A stretch of DNA of 40,891 bases from an uncultured Actinomycetes bacterium. GTDB taxonomy: Bacteria > Actinomycetota > Actinomycetes > Nanopelagicales > Nanopelagicaceae. The notes beneath the pieces were generated by a model. That model worked only from the letters and a program-made list of their open reading frames with translations. It searched no databases and was not told the origin of the DNA. The stretch lies in NCBI GenBank assembly GCA_903844855.1, contig CAIMVH010000107.1, forward strand, positions 1 to 40,891, given 5' to 3'. Shown here one piece after another: positions 7,856 through 16,402 of this stretch. Position 1 is the first letter of the stretch, and the number at the start of each line of letters is the position of its first letter. The translations under genes and the position numbers were made by a program.

Positions 7856-9117
7856 TTACCATCCGCGGCGTAGCAGGTCTTCCACAAATTAACGCAGGGG
7901 ATGATTTAGCCACTCTCGTCGCTGCTCATACTTCAATAGTTGACGGAGATATCGTCGTCATCACCAGCAAAATTGTGAGCAAGGCTGAAGATCGTCTAGT
8001 TCCTGCGCTTGATCGCGTTGATGCCATCGCCGCCGAGGCTCAGCGCGTGGTCGCCCAGCGTGGACGCACATCCATTGTGGAAACACGTCACGGATTTATC
8101 ATGGCAGCGGCGGGTGTCGACATGTCTGATGTTCCTCACGGTTTCGCCGCACTTCTCCCACTAGATCCAGACGCGAGTGCGCGCAAGATACGTGGAGATA
8201 TTCAAAAAGCTCTAGGAATCACCATTGGTGTCATCATTACTGACACGTTTGGCCGTGCTTGGCGCGATGGTCTGGTTGATATGGCCATCGGAGCCGCAGG
8301 TATCCAAGTTCTTAACGACTTTAGAGGAAGAGTAGATGATGCTGGCAACTTGCTTGAGGCCACTGTCATGGCGACCGTCGACGAAATCGCCTCTGCCTCT
8401 GAACTCGTACGCCAAAAGCTCACCCAAAGCCCAGTGGCTATCATCTCTGGCATCAATCATTTTGTTACTTCAGAAGATGGACCGGGAGTAAGCGCGCTGA
8501 TCCGAAAAAGTAAGGATGATTGGTTCCGTCTTGGGCACCGTGAGGCAATTACTACTCGACGTACTATTCGTGAATTCACCGATGAGCCAATTCCATTGGA
8601 AGTTTTTGAAATCGCAGTAGGAGCAGCTCTGACTGCCCCAGCGCCGCACCACACTCATCCACTTCGCTTTATCCGGCTCAATGCGCAGAGAGTAGAAGTA
8701 CTCGATCATATGTCGGCGGCATGGCGCAGCGACTTGGAAAAATCGGGTGCTGATACTGAAAGTATCGAGAAGCGCCTACGCCGTGGGCGCATTCTCTATG
8801 ACGCACCCGAAGTGATACTGGCATTTGTTTCACTCGATGGAGCACACACGTACGGGGACCACCGAGATGACTCCGAGCGGGACATGTTTATGATTGCTGG
8901 TGGAGCCGGGGTGGCGAACTTCCTGCTTGCATTGCACGGTGAAGGCGTAGGTTCGGCCTGGATTTCATCGACCATCTTCTGCTCACAGATCGTTCGCGAA
9001 ACTCTTGGCATTAAAGAAGCGTGGCAGCCTCTGGGCGCAATTGCAGTTGGTTACTCAGCACATTCGCCACACCCAAGAAGCGCACTTTCGCTGGAAGACT
9101 ATTTCTCTACGCGCTAA
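7852..9117 (+). CDS. fbiB: FbiB, F420-0:gamma-glutamyl ligase fused to a nitroreductase-like domain
   Basis: This 421-aa bifunctional protein completes F420. Residues 1 to about 245 are the CofE ligase, which adds glutamates to F420-0 (DGDIVVITSKIVSKAE, RKIRGDIQ, GVIITDTFGRAWRDG, LVDMAIGAAG). Residues from about 245 to the end are an FMN-binding nitroreductase-type domain (TTRRTIREFTDEP, AAPHHTHP-like segment, GGAGVANFLLALHGEGVGSAWIS), which in mycobacterial FbiB reduces dehydro-F420-0. The presence of both halves means the actinobacterial rather than the archaeal form. It overlaps fbiA by GTGA. Its 3' end overlaps the convergent guanylyltransferase gene by 11 bp. F420 genes for Fo synthesis (fbiC) are not in the window. 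Confidence 0.95.
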   Translation: MITIRGVAGLPQINAGDDLATLVAAHTSIVDGDIVVITSKIVSKAEDRLVPALDRVDAIAAEAQRVVAQRGRTSIVETRHGFIMAAAGVDMSDVPHGFAALLPLDPDASARKIRGDIQKALGITIGVIITDTFGRAWRDGLVDMAIGAAGIQVLNDFRGRVDDAGNLLEATVMATVDEIASASELVRQKLTQSPVAIISGINHFVTSEDGPGVSALIRKSKDDWFRLGHREAITTRRTIREFTDEPIPLEVFEIAVGAALTAPAPHHTHPLRFIRLNAQRVEVLDHMSAAWRSDLEKSGADTESIEKRLRRGRILYDAPEVILAFVSLDGAHTYGDHRDDSERDMFMIAGGAGVANFLLALHGEGVGSAWISSTIFCSQIVRETLGIKEAWQPLGAIAVGYSAHSPHPRSALSLEDYFSTR

Positions 9118-10120
9118 GCCGTGCACCTTCAGAAACCGTGGTTCCTTCATGGATCTCTACGCCATCGCCCACTGCCACATTTACCAGCTTTATACCTGAA
9201 CCTATTTTTACCCCTCGTCCAACAAAAGAATTTTCTACATGTGCATTACTGCCTACCCGCGAGTCAGCAAGAATCACGCTTTGATGAACATATGCTGACT
9301 CATCTACGATGACACCCTCATCTAAGAAAGTTCCTCCCGTAATTCGGGCGCTGGTTGCAATTTCTGCAGCATTTGCTAGGTACTCCATATTCAAACTTCC
9401 TAGGGCCGGTGAGTAAGCCCGACCGGTAATTAAATCTGCCGATGCTTTGGTGAATGCCTCGGGCGTTCCTAAATCGATCCAATAATCATCAGAAACATAC
9501 CCTTGTACATGTTGCTTAACTAGCTCGGGAAAGATTTCGCGCTCAACGCTAATCACAGCATTTAACGGAATTACATCAATAATAGATCGATCAAATATGT
9601 AGCATCCAGCATTAATCAGATTAGTTACAGGATTGTCCATCTTTTCTAAGAACGCCTTCACCCGACCAGAATCGTCTACGGGAACACAGCCATACGCTCG
9701 AGCATCTTCCACGGGCGTTAAGTGCAGGGTGGCCACCGCGCCCGAACTTTCGTGAACTCGATACTGCTCTTCAAGTGAGTGATTTGAGATGACATCACCA
9801 TTGAAGATCAATATGGGGCCATCGCCCTTAAGGAATTGCCCGGCATTAGCGATGGCGCCGCCGGTACCGAGTGGCTCGCGCTCCACCGCATAAACCAATT
9901 CGAGCCCAAGTTCTTCTCCCGCTCCATACTGTGCCTCAAAAACCTCTGCCAGATACGACGTAGCGAGCACGACTCGGGTAACCCCGGCAGCCTTGGCTTT
10001 AAGTAGTTGGTGAGTAGTACATGCAACACCGGCGAGCGGCAATAAGGGCTTAGGAGTGGAGTCCGTCAATGGGCGCAATCTGGTCCCCTGGCCACCGACT
10101 AGCAGAATTGCTTCGCTCAC
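9107..10120 (-). CDS. manC: mannose-1-phosphate guanylyltransferase-like nucleotidyltransferase
   Basis: This 337-aa protein makes a nucleotide sugar from a sugar 1-phosphate, most likely GDP-mannose. The N-terminal nucleotidyltransferase domain carries GGQGTRLRPLT at residues 9-19 with TPKPLLPLAG, then FNGDVIS as the metal-binding Asp. From about residue 250 the sequence becomes a left-handed beta-helix of hexapeptide repeats (SARITGGTFLDEGVIVDES and onward). Synteny matches mycobacterial Rv3264c, which is annotated as the guanylyltransferase (also called ManB there), next to fbiB; a glucose-type activity cannot be excluded. The start is the GTG at 10118-10120, with TATTAT 6 nt before it and no Shine-Dalgarno. 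It is divergent from TIGR03089 by 31 bp. Confidence 0.87.
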   Translation of the reverse strand: MSEAILLVGGQGTRLRPLTDSTPKPLLPLAGVACTTHQLLKAKAAGVTRVVLATSYLAEVFEAQYGAGEELGLELVYAVEREPLGTGGAIANAGQFLKGDGPILIFNGDVISNHSLEEQYRVHESSGAVATLHLTPVEDARAYGCVPVDDSGRVKAFLEKMDNPVTNLINAGCYIFDRSIIDVIPLNAVISVEREIFPELVKQHVQGYVSDDYWIDLGTPEAFTKASADLITGRAYSPALGSLNMEYLANAAEIATSARITGGTFLDEGVIVDESAYVHQSVILADSRVGSNAHVENSFVGRGVKIGSGIKLVNVAVGDGVEIHEGTTVSEGARLSA

Positions 10121-10126
10121 TCATTC

Positions 10127-10132
10127 ATAATA
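10127..10132 (-). promoter_or_regulatory. -10 box for leaderless manC
   Basis: TATTAT on the minus strand is followed by 6 nt and then the manC GTG. It is close to the consensus TATAAT and predicts transcription starting at the start codon. Confidence 0.6.
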
Positions 10133-10139
10133 TCGCGCG

Positions 10140-10145
10140 TAGGAT
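10140..10145 (+). promoter_or_regulatory. -10 box for the leaderless TIGR03089 gene
   Basis: TAGGAT is followed by 6 nt and the ATG at 10152. Both divergent -10 boxes fit in the 31-bp gap. Confidence 0.5.
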
Positions 10146-10151
10146 CGGGGG

Positions 10152-10733
10152 ATGTCCTTATCTGCGCTCTATCCCACGCTTCTTGGGGAGAAGAACGGAG
10201 CACGGCCACTCATCACGTACTACGACACCACCGGCCGGATCGAACTCTCTTACACATCAACGCGAAATTGGGTTGCAAAGAGCGCTAACTTCCTCACCGA
10301 TGTAAGTAACGAACCCCACACCATCTCCTTCGATCTATCAAACCATTGGCTTTCCGTCGTCTGGCTCCTCACCGCATCATCGCTCAACTTAGAGATTGTG
10401 CAACTCTCGACAGAAATCCACGTTACCGATGCGGGGCCCACAACAGCTAGTGCCCTCAATATTCGTTCACCGCGAGATCTCTGGGGTCGCGCAGGTGACG
10501 GCACCTCAGAGCAGATCGACTTCGCGAGTGAGGTACTTACCTTTCCGGACTTCTTTCAGAGTGAGAATCACACGAAGGCAGCCGCGACAGGAAAGCAAGT
10601 GCGAAAGCTTTTCAATTCAACGGGTGCAGATTTTGATCTGTATGCAGAAGTGATCCTGGATGGTGGATCACTGGTGTTGGTCAATGGTCCTACCGATATT
10701 GACTCGATAACTCGAGCAGAGAGAGTTGATTAA
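10152..10733 (+). CDS. TIGR03089 family protein
   Basis: This 193-aa protein starts MSLSALYPTLLGEKNGARP, with ITYYDTTGRIELSYTST as the conserved early block. It matches my recollection of TIGR03089, an actinobacterial family resembling the N-terminal part of AMP-binding (acyl-adenylating) enzymes but lacking their catalytic C-terminal portion. The usual phosphate-binding loop of adenylating enzymes is not visible. The function is unknown. Mycobacteria carry a member (Rv3268) close to the guanylyltransferase gene, as here. Its stop overlaps the convergent dapC by 4 bp. The start is supported by TAGGAT 6 nt upstream. Confidence 0.8.
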   Translation: MSLSALYPTLLGEKNGARPLITYYDTTGRIELSYTSTRNWVAKSANFLTDVSNEPHTISFDLSNHWLSVVWLLTASSLNLEIVQLSTEIHVTDAGPTTASALNIRSPRDLWGRAGDGTSEQIDFASEVLTFPDFFQSENHTKAAATGKQVRKLFNSTGADFDLYAEVILDGGSLVLVNGPTDIDSITRAERVD

Positions 10734-11812
10734 GCAGTTGCGGTGAGCCGAGCTACCGCGGCATCGATACGTTCGTCGGTTGCCGTCAGCGCGGCTCGCA
10801 CAAAGTTCTTTCCACGTACGCCATAGAAATCTCCGGGCGCCACCAAGATTCCATGCTGGGCCAGCCAATCAGCACTCTTCCAACACTCTTCATCGCGCGT
10901 GGCCCAAAGATAAAGACCGGCGACCGAATCATGAATCGTAAAACCGGCGGCAGTGAGGCCACGGTGAAGTTCTGTGCGACGCCTCAGATAGACAGCTCGT
11001 TGCTTCGTCACATGTTCTGTGTCAGCCAATGCGGCGATCATCGCTAACTGCACCGGGCCGGGCATCATCATTCCGACGTGTTTACGAATTTCTAGTAATT
11101 CCGAGATCACCAGGGGATTGCCGACCGCAAAACCTGCTCGGTAACCGGCTAAGTTTGAGCGCTTGGAAAGTGAGTGCAACGCAATAACCTTCGCGTCGGC
11201 AGCTTCTGGGAAGGAGAGCACCGAGCGTGGTGTCGCTTCCCAACCAAGTTGGAGATAACACTCGTCAGAGACCAAATATGCATCATTAGATGCCGCCCAT
11301 TGAATCGCATCACGCACTGCTTGATCACTCATAAGTGCGCCCGTGGGATTTGAAGGCGAGTTGATCCAAGCAAAATCGGCAGCAGGCCACGACTTTGGAT
11401 CTTCGCCCACTGGAATGGCTTCAGCTCCCGCAAGAACTGCACCCACGTGATATGAGGGATAAGCAATATCGGGATAGAGGACGCGCTTTGCTCGCAATAA
11501 GAATGGAAGGAGGGTGACCATCTCTTTCGAGCCAATACTGGGGAGCACGCCCACACTCTCGCTGGTACCTAGATACTTGACAGACCAATCTCGCATCGCT
11601 TTTTGAAGTGCTGGAATGCCCGCCGTTGGCGGATAACCAGGGGAATCACTTGCAGCGGCGAGCGCACTTTGAATCACTTCAGGAACTGAGTCAACAGGTG
11701 TGCCAATCGAAAGATCAACTATTCCGCCAGGATGTGCGCGCGCTTTATCTCCAAGTGGCGCAAGTCGATCCCAGGGAAATTCAGGGAGATCAAAAGTGGC
11801 GTTATCGCTCAC
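10730..11812 (-). CDS. dapC: N-succinyldiaminopimelate aminotransferase-type enzyme, DapC-like
   Basis: This 360-aa fold-type I PLP aminotransferase has NSPSNPTGAL (Asn155), SDECYLQLG and HSLSKRSNLAGYRAGF with the PLP lysine at Lys217. It follows a 7Fe ferredoxin by 8 bp, and actinobacterial genomes commonly pair fdxA/fdxC with an aminotransferase annotated DapC. That enzyme acts in lysine and diaminopimelate synthesis by moving an amino group from glutamate to N-succinyl-2-amino-6-ketopimelate. Substrate assignment rests on synteny, and other class I aminotransferase activities remain possible. The start is the GTG at 11810-11812. The length is typical of the family. Confidence 0.85.
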   Translation of the reverse strand: MSDNATFDLPEFPWDRLAPLGDKARAHPGGIVDLSIGTPVDSVPEVIQSALAAASDSPGYPPTAGIPALQKAMRDWSVKYLGTSESVGVLPSIGSKEMVTLLPFLLRAKRVLYPDIAYPSYHVGAVLAGAEAIPVGEDPKSWPAADFAWINSPSNPTGALMSDQAVRDAIQWAASNDAYLVSDECYLQLGWEATPRSVLSFPEAADAKVIALHSLSKRSNLAGYRAGFAVGNPLVISELLEIRKHVGMMMPGPVQLAMIAALADTEHVTKQRAVYLRRRTELHRGLTAAGFTIHDSVAGLYLWATRDEECWKSADWLAQHGILVAPGDFYGVRGKNFVRAALTATDERIDAAVARLTATA

Positions 11813-11820
11813 TTTTTAAA

Positions 11821-12150
11821 TCAGTGACCTTCGTGTTCTTGTGGTGGCAGCGCAGAAACGATCGCGTGGTCCTTCTCGTACATGCCAACTTTCGCGGCTC
11901 CACCAGGTGAGCCAATTCCATCAAAGAACTCGACGTTTGCTGCGGTGTACTCTTTCCACTGCGCTGGAACGTCATCCTCGTAGTAAATAGCTTCCACTGG
12001 GCATACAGGTTCGCACGCACCGCAATCAACGCATTCATCGGCTTGGATGTAGAGCATCCGTTCACCCTCGTAAATGCAATCAACGGGACATTCTTGAATG
12101 CATGCCTTGTCTTTAAGGTCGACACAAGGTTGGGCGATCACGTAGGTCAT
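11821..12150 (-). CDS. fdxC: 7Fe ferredoxin, FdxA/FdxC type
   Basis: This 109-aa soluble electron carrier has cysteines at 9, 17, 21, 25, 40, 43, 46 and 50. The spacing is that of a seven-iron ferredoxin: Cys9, Cys17 and Cys50 would hold the [3Fe-4S] cluster, and Cys21, Cys40, Cys43 and Cys46 the [4Fe-4S] cluster. The C-terminal extension (WKEYTAANVEFF, then GGAAKVG) is usual in actinobacterial members. Likely partners such as cytochromes P450 or reductases are not encoded nearby. It is first in an operon with dapC and is divergent from the GNAT gene. GGAGAG precedes the ATG as a ribosome site. Confidence 0.95.
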   Translation of the reverse strand: MTYVIAQPCVDLKDKACIQECPVDCIYEGERMLYIQADECVDCGACEPVCPVEAIYYEDDVPAQWKEYTAANVEFFDGIGSPGGAAKVGMYEKDHAIVSALPPQEHEGH

Positions 12151-12178
12151 AGTCTCTCCATTTCGTTCGTGCCAAGCC

Positions 12179-12184
12179 TAGTAT
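12179..12184 (+). promoter_or_regulatory. candidate -10 box for the GNAT gene
   Basis: TAGTAT lies in the fdxC-GNAT divergent gap. A start about 6 nt downstream would leave a leader of roughly 20 nt that contains the GGAG at 12201-12204. Confidence 0.35.
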
Positions 12185-12212
12185 GTGAAGGAGCAAATCG
12201 GGAGCGGAGAGG

Positions 12213-13175
12213 GTGAGTGCCTTGCCAGAACGAGCGGCGCACGACCTCCTGAGCCACGTGGGCAAACGCCTCTCTGTTCGGATCCAAAGCGAGGAAGGTC
12301 ACACTGAAGATGTGGTGGGCATCCTCTTGCCCAATGGGCAACTGGAGACCAAGAGCGGCCTGAAATCATTTGACACATCCAAAGTTGTTGCGTGGCGAGT
12401 AGTACTTACCCCTCGGGGCACTGGAACGCCCGCGTCACAACGCGTCCTCGATATCGAATTAGCGAGTAGTGAACTGTGGAGCGGCCCTGAACACTTGCGG
12501 ACGGCTCGCTGGCTTTTGCGGGCCGCGGATGGTTACACCCGCCGTGCCAATTCTATGGTGCCGTGTGCACCACCTTGGGAGAGCACAGTCTGGAATAAGA
12601 GTTCACTCGATGACGACATTGCCGAAGCGGATCGGTTTTACCAATCTCGATCCTTACCCACCGTCATTTCGCTGCCCATACCTCTCTTTGATGACGTGGC
12701 ATCTTCCTTGTATGAGCGAGGCTGGAAATCCAATCTCGACATCTCCGTCATGGTGCGTATATCGCGCGACAAAGTCATCACAGAAAACACCTTTAGCGAA
12801 ATCCAAAGTGCGACAACTCCATCAGCTGAGTGGATCACTGCGCATGCTCGAGAATTAGGTACCCAAGGAGAGCAGGTTCTCCTCAGTGGAAATCCTCTCT
12901 TTTTGAGTTTTTTCACATCAGAAGAAGTAGTGGGTAGTGCCCGCGTTGGATTTGCGCAGGGTTGGAGCGCACTGGGGGCGGTGCGAGTAAATCCCGATTT
13001 TAGACGGCAGGGAATCGCCCGGGCTCTTGTTGAATGTGCGATTAACAGTGCGAATGAGCGCGAATATCCCTTTATGTTCCTGCAAGTAGATTGCCATAAT
13101 CAGCCAGCTATTGCGCTCTATAAAAGCTTGGGCTTCACCGAGCACCATCGAAATATCTATCTGTCGCGCGAGTAG
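12213..13175 (+). CDS. GNAT family N-acetyltransferase with an N-terminal SH3-like domain
   Basis: This is a 320-aa protein. The first 70 residues (HVGKRLSVRIQSEEG, then EDVVGILLPNGQLETKSG) resemble a small beta-barrel. The C-terminal part is a GNAT domain with the acetyl-CoA loop VNPDFRRQGIARALVECAI near residue 265 and a terminal NQPAIALYKSLGFTEHHRN. GNAT enzymes acetylate amines using acetyl-CoA; the substrate is unknown. Genes of this architecture often sit divergent from the fdxA-dapC pair in Actinobacteria. The start is the GTG at 12213, with GGAG at 12201-12204. It ends 23 bp before cysS, which has its own candidate promoter in that gap. Confidence 0.85.
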   Translation: MSALPERAAHDLLSHVGKRLSVRIQSEEGHTEDVVGILLPNGQLETKSGLKSFDTSKVVAWRVVLTPRGTGTPASQRVLDIELASSELWSGPEHLRTARWLLRAADGYTRRANSMVPCAPPWESTVWNKSSLDDDIAEADRFYQSRSLPTVISLPIPLFDDVASSLYERGWKSNLDISVMVRISRDKVITENTFSEIQSATTPSAEWITAHARELGTQGEQVLLSGNPLFLSFFTSEEVVGSARVGFAQGWSALGAVRVNPDFRRQGIARALVECAINSANEREYPFMFLQVDCHNQPAIALYKSLGFTEHHRNIYLSRE

Positions 13176-13186
13176 GAACCTTTAGA

Positions 13187-13192
13187 TACATT
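13187..13192 (+). promoter_or_regulatory. -10 box for leaderless cysS
   Basis: TACATT is followed by AATAAC and then the GTG at 13199, exactly 6 nt. No Shine-Dalgarno is present. Confidence 0.5.
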
Positions 13193-13198
13193 AATAAC

Positions 13199-14593
13199 GT
13201 GCGCCTTTACGACACGAAAGCTCGAGCAGTCGTTTCCGTGACTCCCGCCGGAGACGTCCTCAAAATCTACGCTTGTGGACCCACAGTTTATCGCTACGCA
13301 CACGTAGGAAATCTGCGTACTTTTCTCTTGCTAGATCTCATCACCCGACTTGCACATCTCAATGGCTGGAAGACCAGCGTTATTCAAAATATTACAGACG
13401 TGGGTCACCTAGTTGACGATACGCAGGTAGATGCGCAGGGAGAAGACAAGATTTTAGAGCAGGCAAAATTGGAGGGCAAAGACCCATTTGCCATCGCACG
13501 CTTCTACGAAGAGGCATTTCACAAAGATCTGAAGGCGCTCAACGTGCTTCCTGCCGACGTATATCCACGAGCTAGCGAATCTATCCAATTGATCATCGAC
13601 CTCTGTCAGAAACTTGAGGAAGCAGGTCACGCCTATGTGGGTACTGACGGCTCGCTCTTCTTCGATGCTAGGTCATTCCCCACATACGGTGCCCTTAGCG
13701 GAAACTCACTCGATCACTTAAAGCCCGGGCATCGGCTTGAAGGTAAGGGCGGTGAAGCTAAACGCTTCCATGCAGATTGGGCGCTCTGGAAAAACGCTGG
13801 CACTGATCGCGCGATGACTTGGCCATCCCCTTGGGGAAATGGTTTCCCGGGATGGCATATCGAGTGCTCGGCCATGTCGCTTGAGCACTTGGGAGAGTCA
13901 ATAGACGTACATCTAGGTGGGATAGATCTGCGGTTTCCACATCACGAAGATGAGCGCGCACAAAGCGACTCTGTCGCAGGTCTCGAAGTAGTTAAGCATT
14001 GGGTGCATGGCGAACACCTACTTTTTGAGGGTCGAAAGATGTCTAAGAGCAGCGGGAATGTGGTGCTTGTGAGTGATCTCATCGCTCGTGGTTTTGATCC
14101 CCTGGCGCTCCGGCTCTCATATCTAGAATCCCGATATCGCACCCAACTCGATCTTTCGTGGGCAGCGATTGCCGCAGCACATAAGACGATTACACGATGG
14201 CGATTGCAACTCACGACTTGGCGAAACCCAGAAGTTGTGATGACAGAAGAGACAGGCCAAGTCATCGAGCAAGGTCTGGCGCTGCTACAAGAAGACCTCA
14301 ACTCCCCTGCCCTCATTCAACTCCTCAGGAAGATCGAAAAGGATGACGCTCTACCATTAGGTCAGCGGGCGATTCTCTTTGATTACTTTGATCAATTCCT
14401 CGGCCTCGATCTCACTCGCCAAGAGGTCAAAGAGGGCTCCACTGAGATCAAAGAGCTCTTGCGGCAACGCGCGGATGCACGGAGCCGTGGTGAGTGGAAG
14501 CAATCAGATGAATTGCGCGAGGCCCTCGCTGATCTGGGTGTTGAAGTACGAGATTCCGCTACTGGGCAAGTGTGGGAGTGGCGCTCGCAGTAG
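13199..14593 (+). CDS. cysS: cysteinyl-tRNA synthetase, divergent form
   Basis: This 464-aa class I synthetase would charge tRNA-Cys. The fold signatures are IYACGPTVY with Cys26, the HIGH motif as HVGN at 35-38, GWHIECSAMS, FPHHEDE (the remaining zinc ligands) and KMSKS at 280-284, followed by a DALR-like helical domain and a short anticodon-binding tail. The segment after HIGH reads NITDVGHLVDD where standard enzymes have NFTDIDDK. It is not the mycothiol ligase MshC, which carries a THLGH motif, is shorter and lacks the C-terminal domains. It may be the only CysRS in the genome or a second copy; the window cannot tell. Its last 35 bp overlap the convergent vanW gene. Confidence 0.85.
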   Translation: MRLYDTKARAVVSVTPAGDVLKIYACGPTVYRYAHVGNLRTFLLLDLITRLAHLNGWKTSVIQNITDVGHLVDDTQVDAQGEDKILEQAKLEGKDPFAIARFYEEAFHKDLKALNVLPADVYPRASESIQLIIDLCQKLEEAGHAYVGTDGSLFFDARSFPTYGALSGNSLDHLKPGHRLEGKGGEAKRFHADWALWKNAGTDRAMTWPSPWGNGFPGWHIECSAMSLEHLGESIDVHLGGIDLRFPHHEDERAQSDSVAGLEVVKHWVHGEHLLFEGRKMSKSSGNVVLVSDLIARGFDPLALRLSYLESRYRTQLDLSWAAIAAAHKTITRWRLQLTTWRNPEVVMTEETGQVIEQGLALLQEDLNSPALIQLLRKIEKDDALPLGQRAILFDYFDQFLGLDLTRQEVKEGSTEIKELLRQRADARSRGEWKQSDELREALADLGVEVRDSATGQVWEWRSQ

Positions 14594-16400
14594 TCGTCCC
14601 AATGGCTGTGGGGGTGGCTGTGGGGGTGGCTGTGGGGGTGGCTGTGGAGGTGTCCGACGGCGTGGGCTTTGGAGTCGCTTTTATTTTGGGTTTTGGTCGC
14701 GTGGGATTTCCGAAGACAGCTTCCGGATTAGTGCACGTAACCCGATCCTCGGGGATATAGCGAGTATTAAACGGATCGCGTTTCACCTCAAGACCGTTGA
14801 GTTTCACAACTCGAGTCACTGTAATATCAAAACCTTTAACGCCATCTTGCTGAATACAAGTGGGCGAATCATCATCGTAAATTTCAAAATCTTTAATATT
14901 ACGATACAGGCCAGTTATAGTTTCGACCTCATACTTCTTCTTTCCATAAATAGAGATCGTTAAAGATGAATTGGTATAAGAAGTGTCGACCATGATGGGG
15001 GTATCAAAATCGTTGCGAAACCTCATATCGACCTTAGGCCAGGCCACCGTTGATTCGCGGCCCGCTGGATAACGCGAAATGTAGAACGAGTGGGCCATGT
15101 GCGCCACGAGATCTAGACCGGAGAACCACGCCGCATTCCACATAGTGGTAGCAACCTGTGAAACGCCGCCACCAAAGTCTTTTTCAAATCGACCTTGATT
15201 AATAATAATTCCTTCGGCAAAGCCATTAGCAGCCGTGCGCTCACCCACAACTTTGTTAAGACTAAATATTTCACCCGGTTTAAGAATGGTGCCATCAATG
15301 AGATCCGCCGCACGATGAATATTTTGAATGCGATACGCAGCCGGTGGAAACTTCGTCGTGAAAGTTGAAATAATTTCGGTTATTCCAAGACCGCCGGCCA
15401 TCTCGGTGGTCACCCTTGGCTCGACTAAAGAAGTCTGCACGCTCGCCACCCGAGCAGTACCCACCGCGCTGATAGCCGGGAGTAGTGCTGATGTCAGTTC
15501 CTCATCTGAAACCGCCTGGCCTGGTGCACTCGGTTGCAACTTGGGAACTCCGCCCACCGCTGAGAATTTTGCATTCAACGGTGGGGTCACCCACTTGGTC
15601 CATTTCAACCCTAAAACTTGAGTCAGTAACTCATTTGAAAATATTGGTACGAGTTTTCCGGATCCATCATTTGCAAAATCCAAGGCGTAAGCAATATCAG
15701 AAACTTTAAGGTTTACGTCATGGCCATCCACGATGAGCAAAACAGTTCCGCTCACTGCTTTCTGCGCCAAAGGAAGCGCGCTTTGGGCCTCTTTCGTGGT
15801 CACTTGTGGAGCAATTAACGGAGATTTGAATCTGAAGATGCGCGACTCATTCCAACTAGCGCGCACTGTTTTTACTGCTGCCTTGATGTCGAGTGCGTGT
15901 CCTGCAGCCGCGTCAATAACCACCGGTCGAACGCCAGAGAAGAGAACGTCTCCCTCCGTGGGTGCGAGATCAGTACGTACAGCAATATCTGATATCGCTC
16001 GCGTTAATGTGCTCTCGCTAAAGGTATAGACCGGGTCGTAGGCGAGACCGCCGGTGAGCGCCTGGACGATTGTGATGGGGTTTGGGCTTCTTGATTTGAT
16101 TTGATTGACAGTGGCTTCTGCATCGAGAAATATTCCGAGATCCGAGTATTTCCGCTTGAAGACTCGTCCATCAACATCTACCACAACCCTGGACTTCGCC
16201 ATCTGAGCGACATCGCGCGTGACTAACTTTGATACTTCCTCGCGCGACATACCTCCAACATTCAGTTCACCAGATAAATCATGGGAACGAATGATGGTGT
16301 TCCGAGGAATGTCGCCACCAACTAAGAGCCAACCACCTAGCCATAGGAGTGCAAGTGCGCCCACGCCAGCGCCAAAGAGAATCACTACGCGACGAGACAT
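14559..16400 (-). CDS. VanW family protein with peptidoglycan-binding-like repeats
   Basis: This 613-aa protein has one N-terminal membrane helix (residues 5-27, VVILFGAGVGALALLWLGGW), so the bulk is extracytoplasmic. Residues from about 90 to 330 hold two repeats of the PG_binding_4/YoaR type. The VanW domain spans about 360-490 (FSLNKVVGERTAANGF, GGGVSQVATTMWNAAWFSG, SFYISRYPAGRESTV). VanW occurs in glycopeptide-resistance loci, but its activity is not established. The tail after about residue 570 is a Thr/Pro/Ala linker made by a 12-bp DNA repeat and could span the cell wall. The start is 2 bp after the DUF6113 stop, so it is in one operon with mshB. Confidence 0.9.
   Translation of the reverse strand: MSRRVVILFGAGVGALALLWLGGWLLVGGDIPRNTIIRSHDLSGELNVGGMSREEVSKLVTRDVAQMAKSRVVVDVDGRVFKRKYSDLGIFLDAEATVNQIKSRSPNPITIVQALTGGLAYDPVYTFSESTLTRAISDIAVRTDLAPTEGDVLFSGVRPVVIDAAAGHALDIKAAVKTVRASWNESRIFRFKSPLIAPQVTTKEAQSALPLAQKAVSGTVLLIVDGHDVNLKVSDIAYALDFANDGSGKLVPIFSNELLTQVLGLKWTKWVTPPLNAKFSAVGGVPKLQPSAPGQAVSDEELTSALLPAISAVGTARVASVQTSLVEPRVTTEMAGGLGITEIISTFTTKFPPAAYRIQNIHRAADLIDGTILKPGEIFSLNKVVGERTAANGFAEGIIINQGRFEKDFGGGVSQVATTMWNAAWFSGLDLVAHMAHSFYISRYPAGRESTVAWPKVDMRFRNDFDTPIMVDTSYTNSSLTISIYGKKKYEVETITGLYRNIKDFEIYDDDSPTCIQQDGVKGFDITVTRVVKLNGLEVKRDPFNTRYIPEDRVTCTNPEAVFGNPTRPKPKIKATPKPTPSDTSTATPTATPTATPTAIGTTTASATPTLAQ
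14604..14651. repeat. 12-bp tandem repeat (GGCTGTGGGGGT) x4
   Basis: Four contiguous copies lie at 14604, 14616, 14628 and 14640; the last has one mismatch (GGAGG for GGGGG). On the minus strand they encode Thr-Pro-Thr-Ala units of the VanW tail. On the plus strand they give three G5 runs 7 nt apart, just past the cysS stop. Confidence 0.95.
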
Positions 16401-16402
16401 GT

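Noticed and set aside
13199-14593. MshC, the cysteine ligase of mycothiol synthesis
   Set aside because: It lacks the THLGH-type motif and has the DALR and C-terminal domains of cysteinyl-tRNA synthetase.
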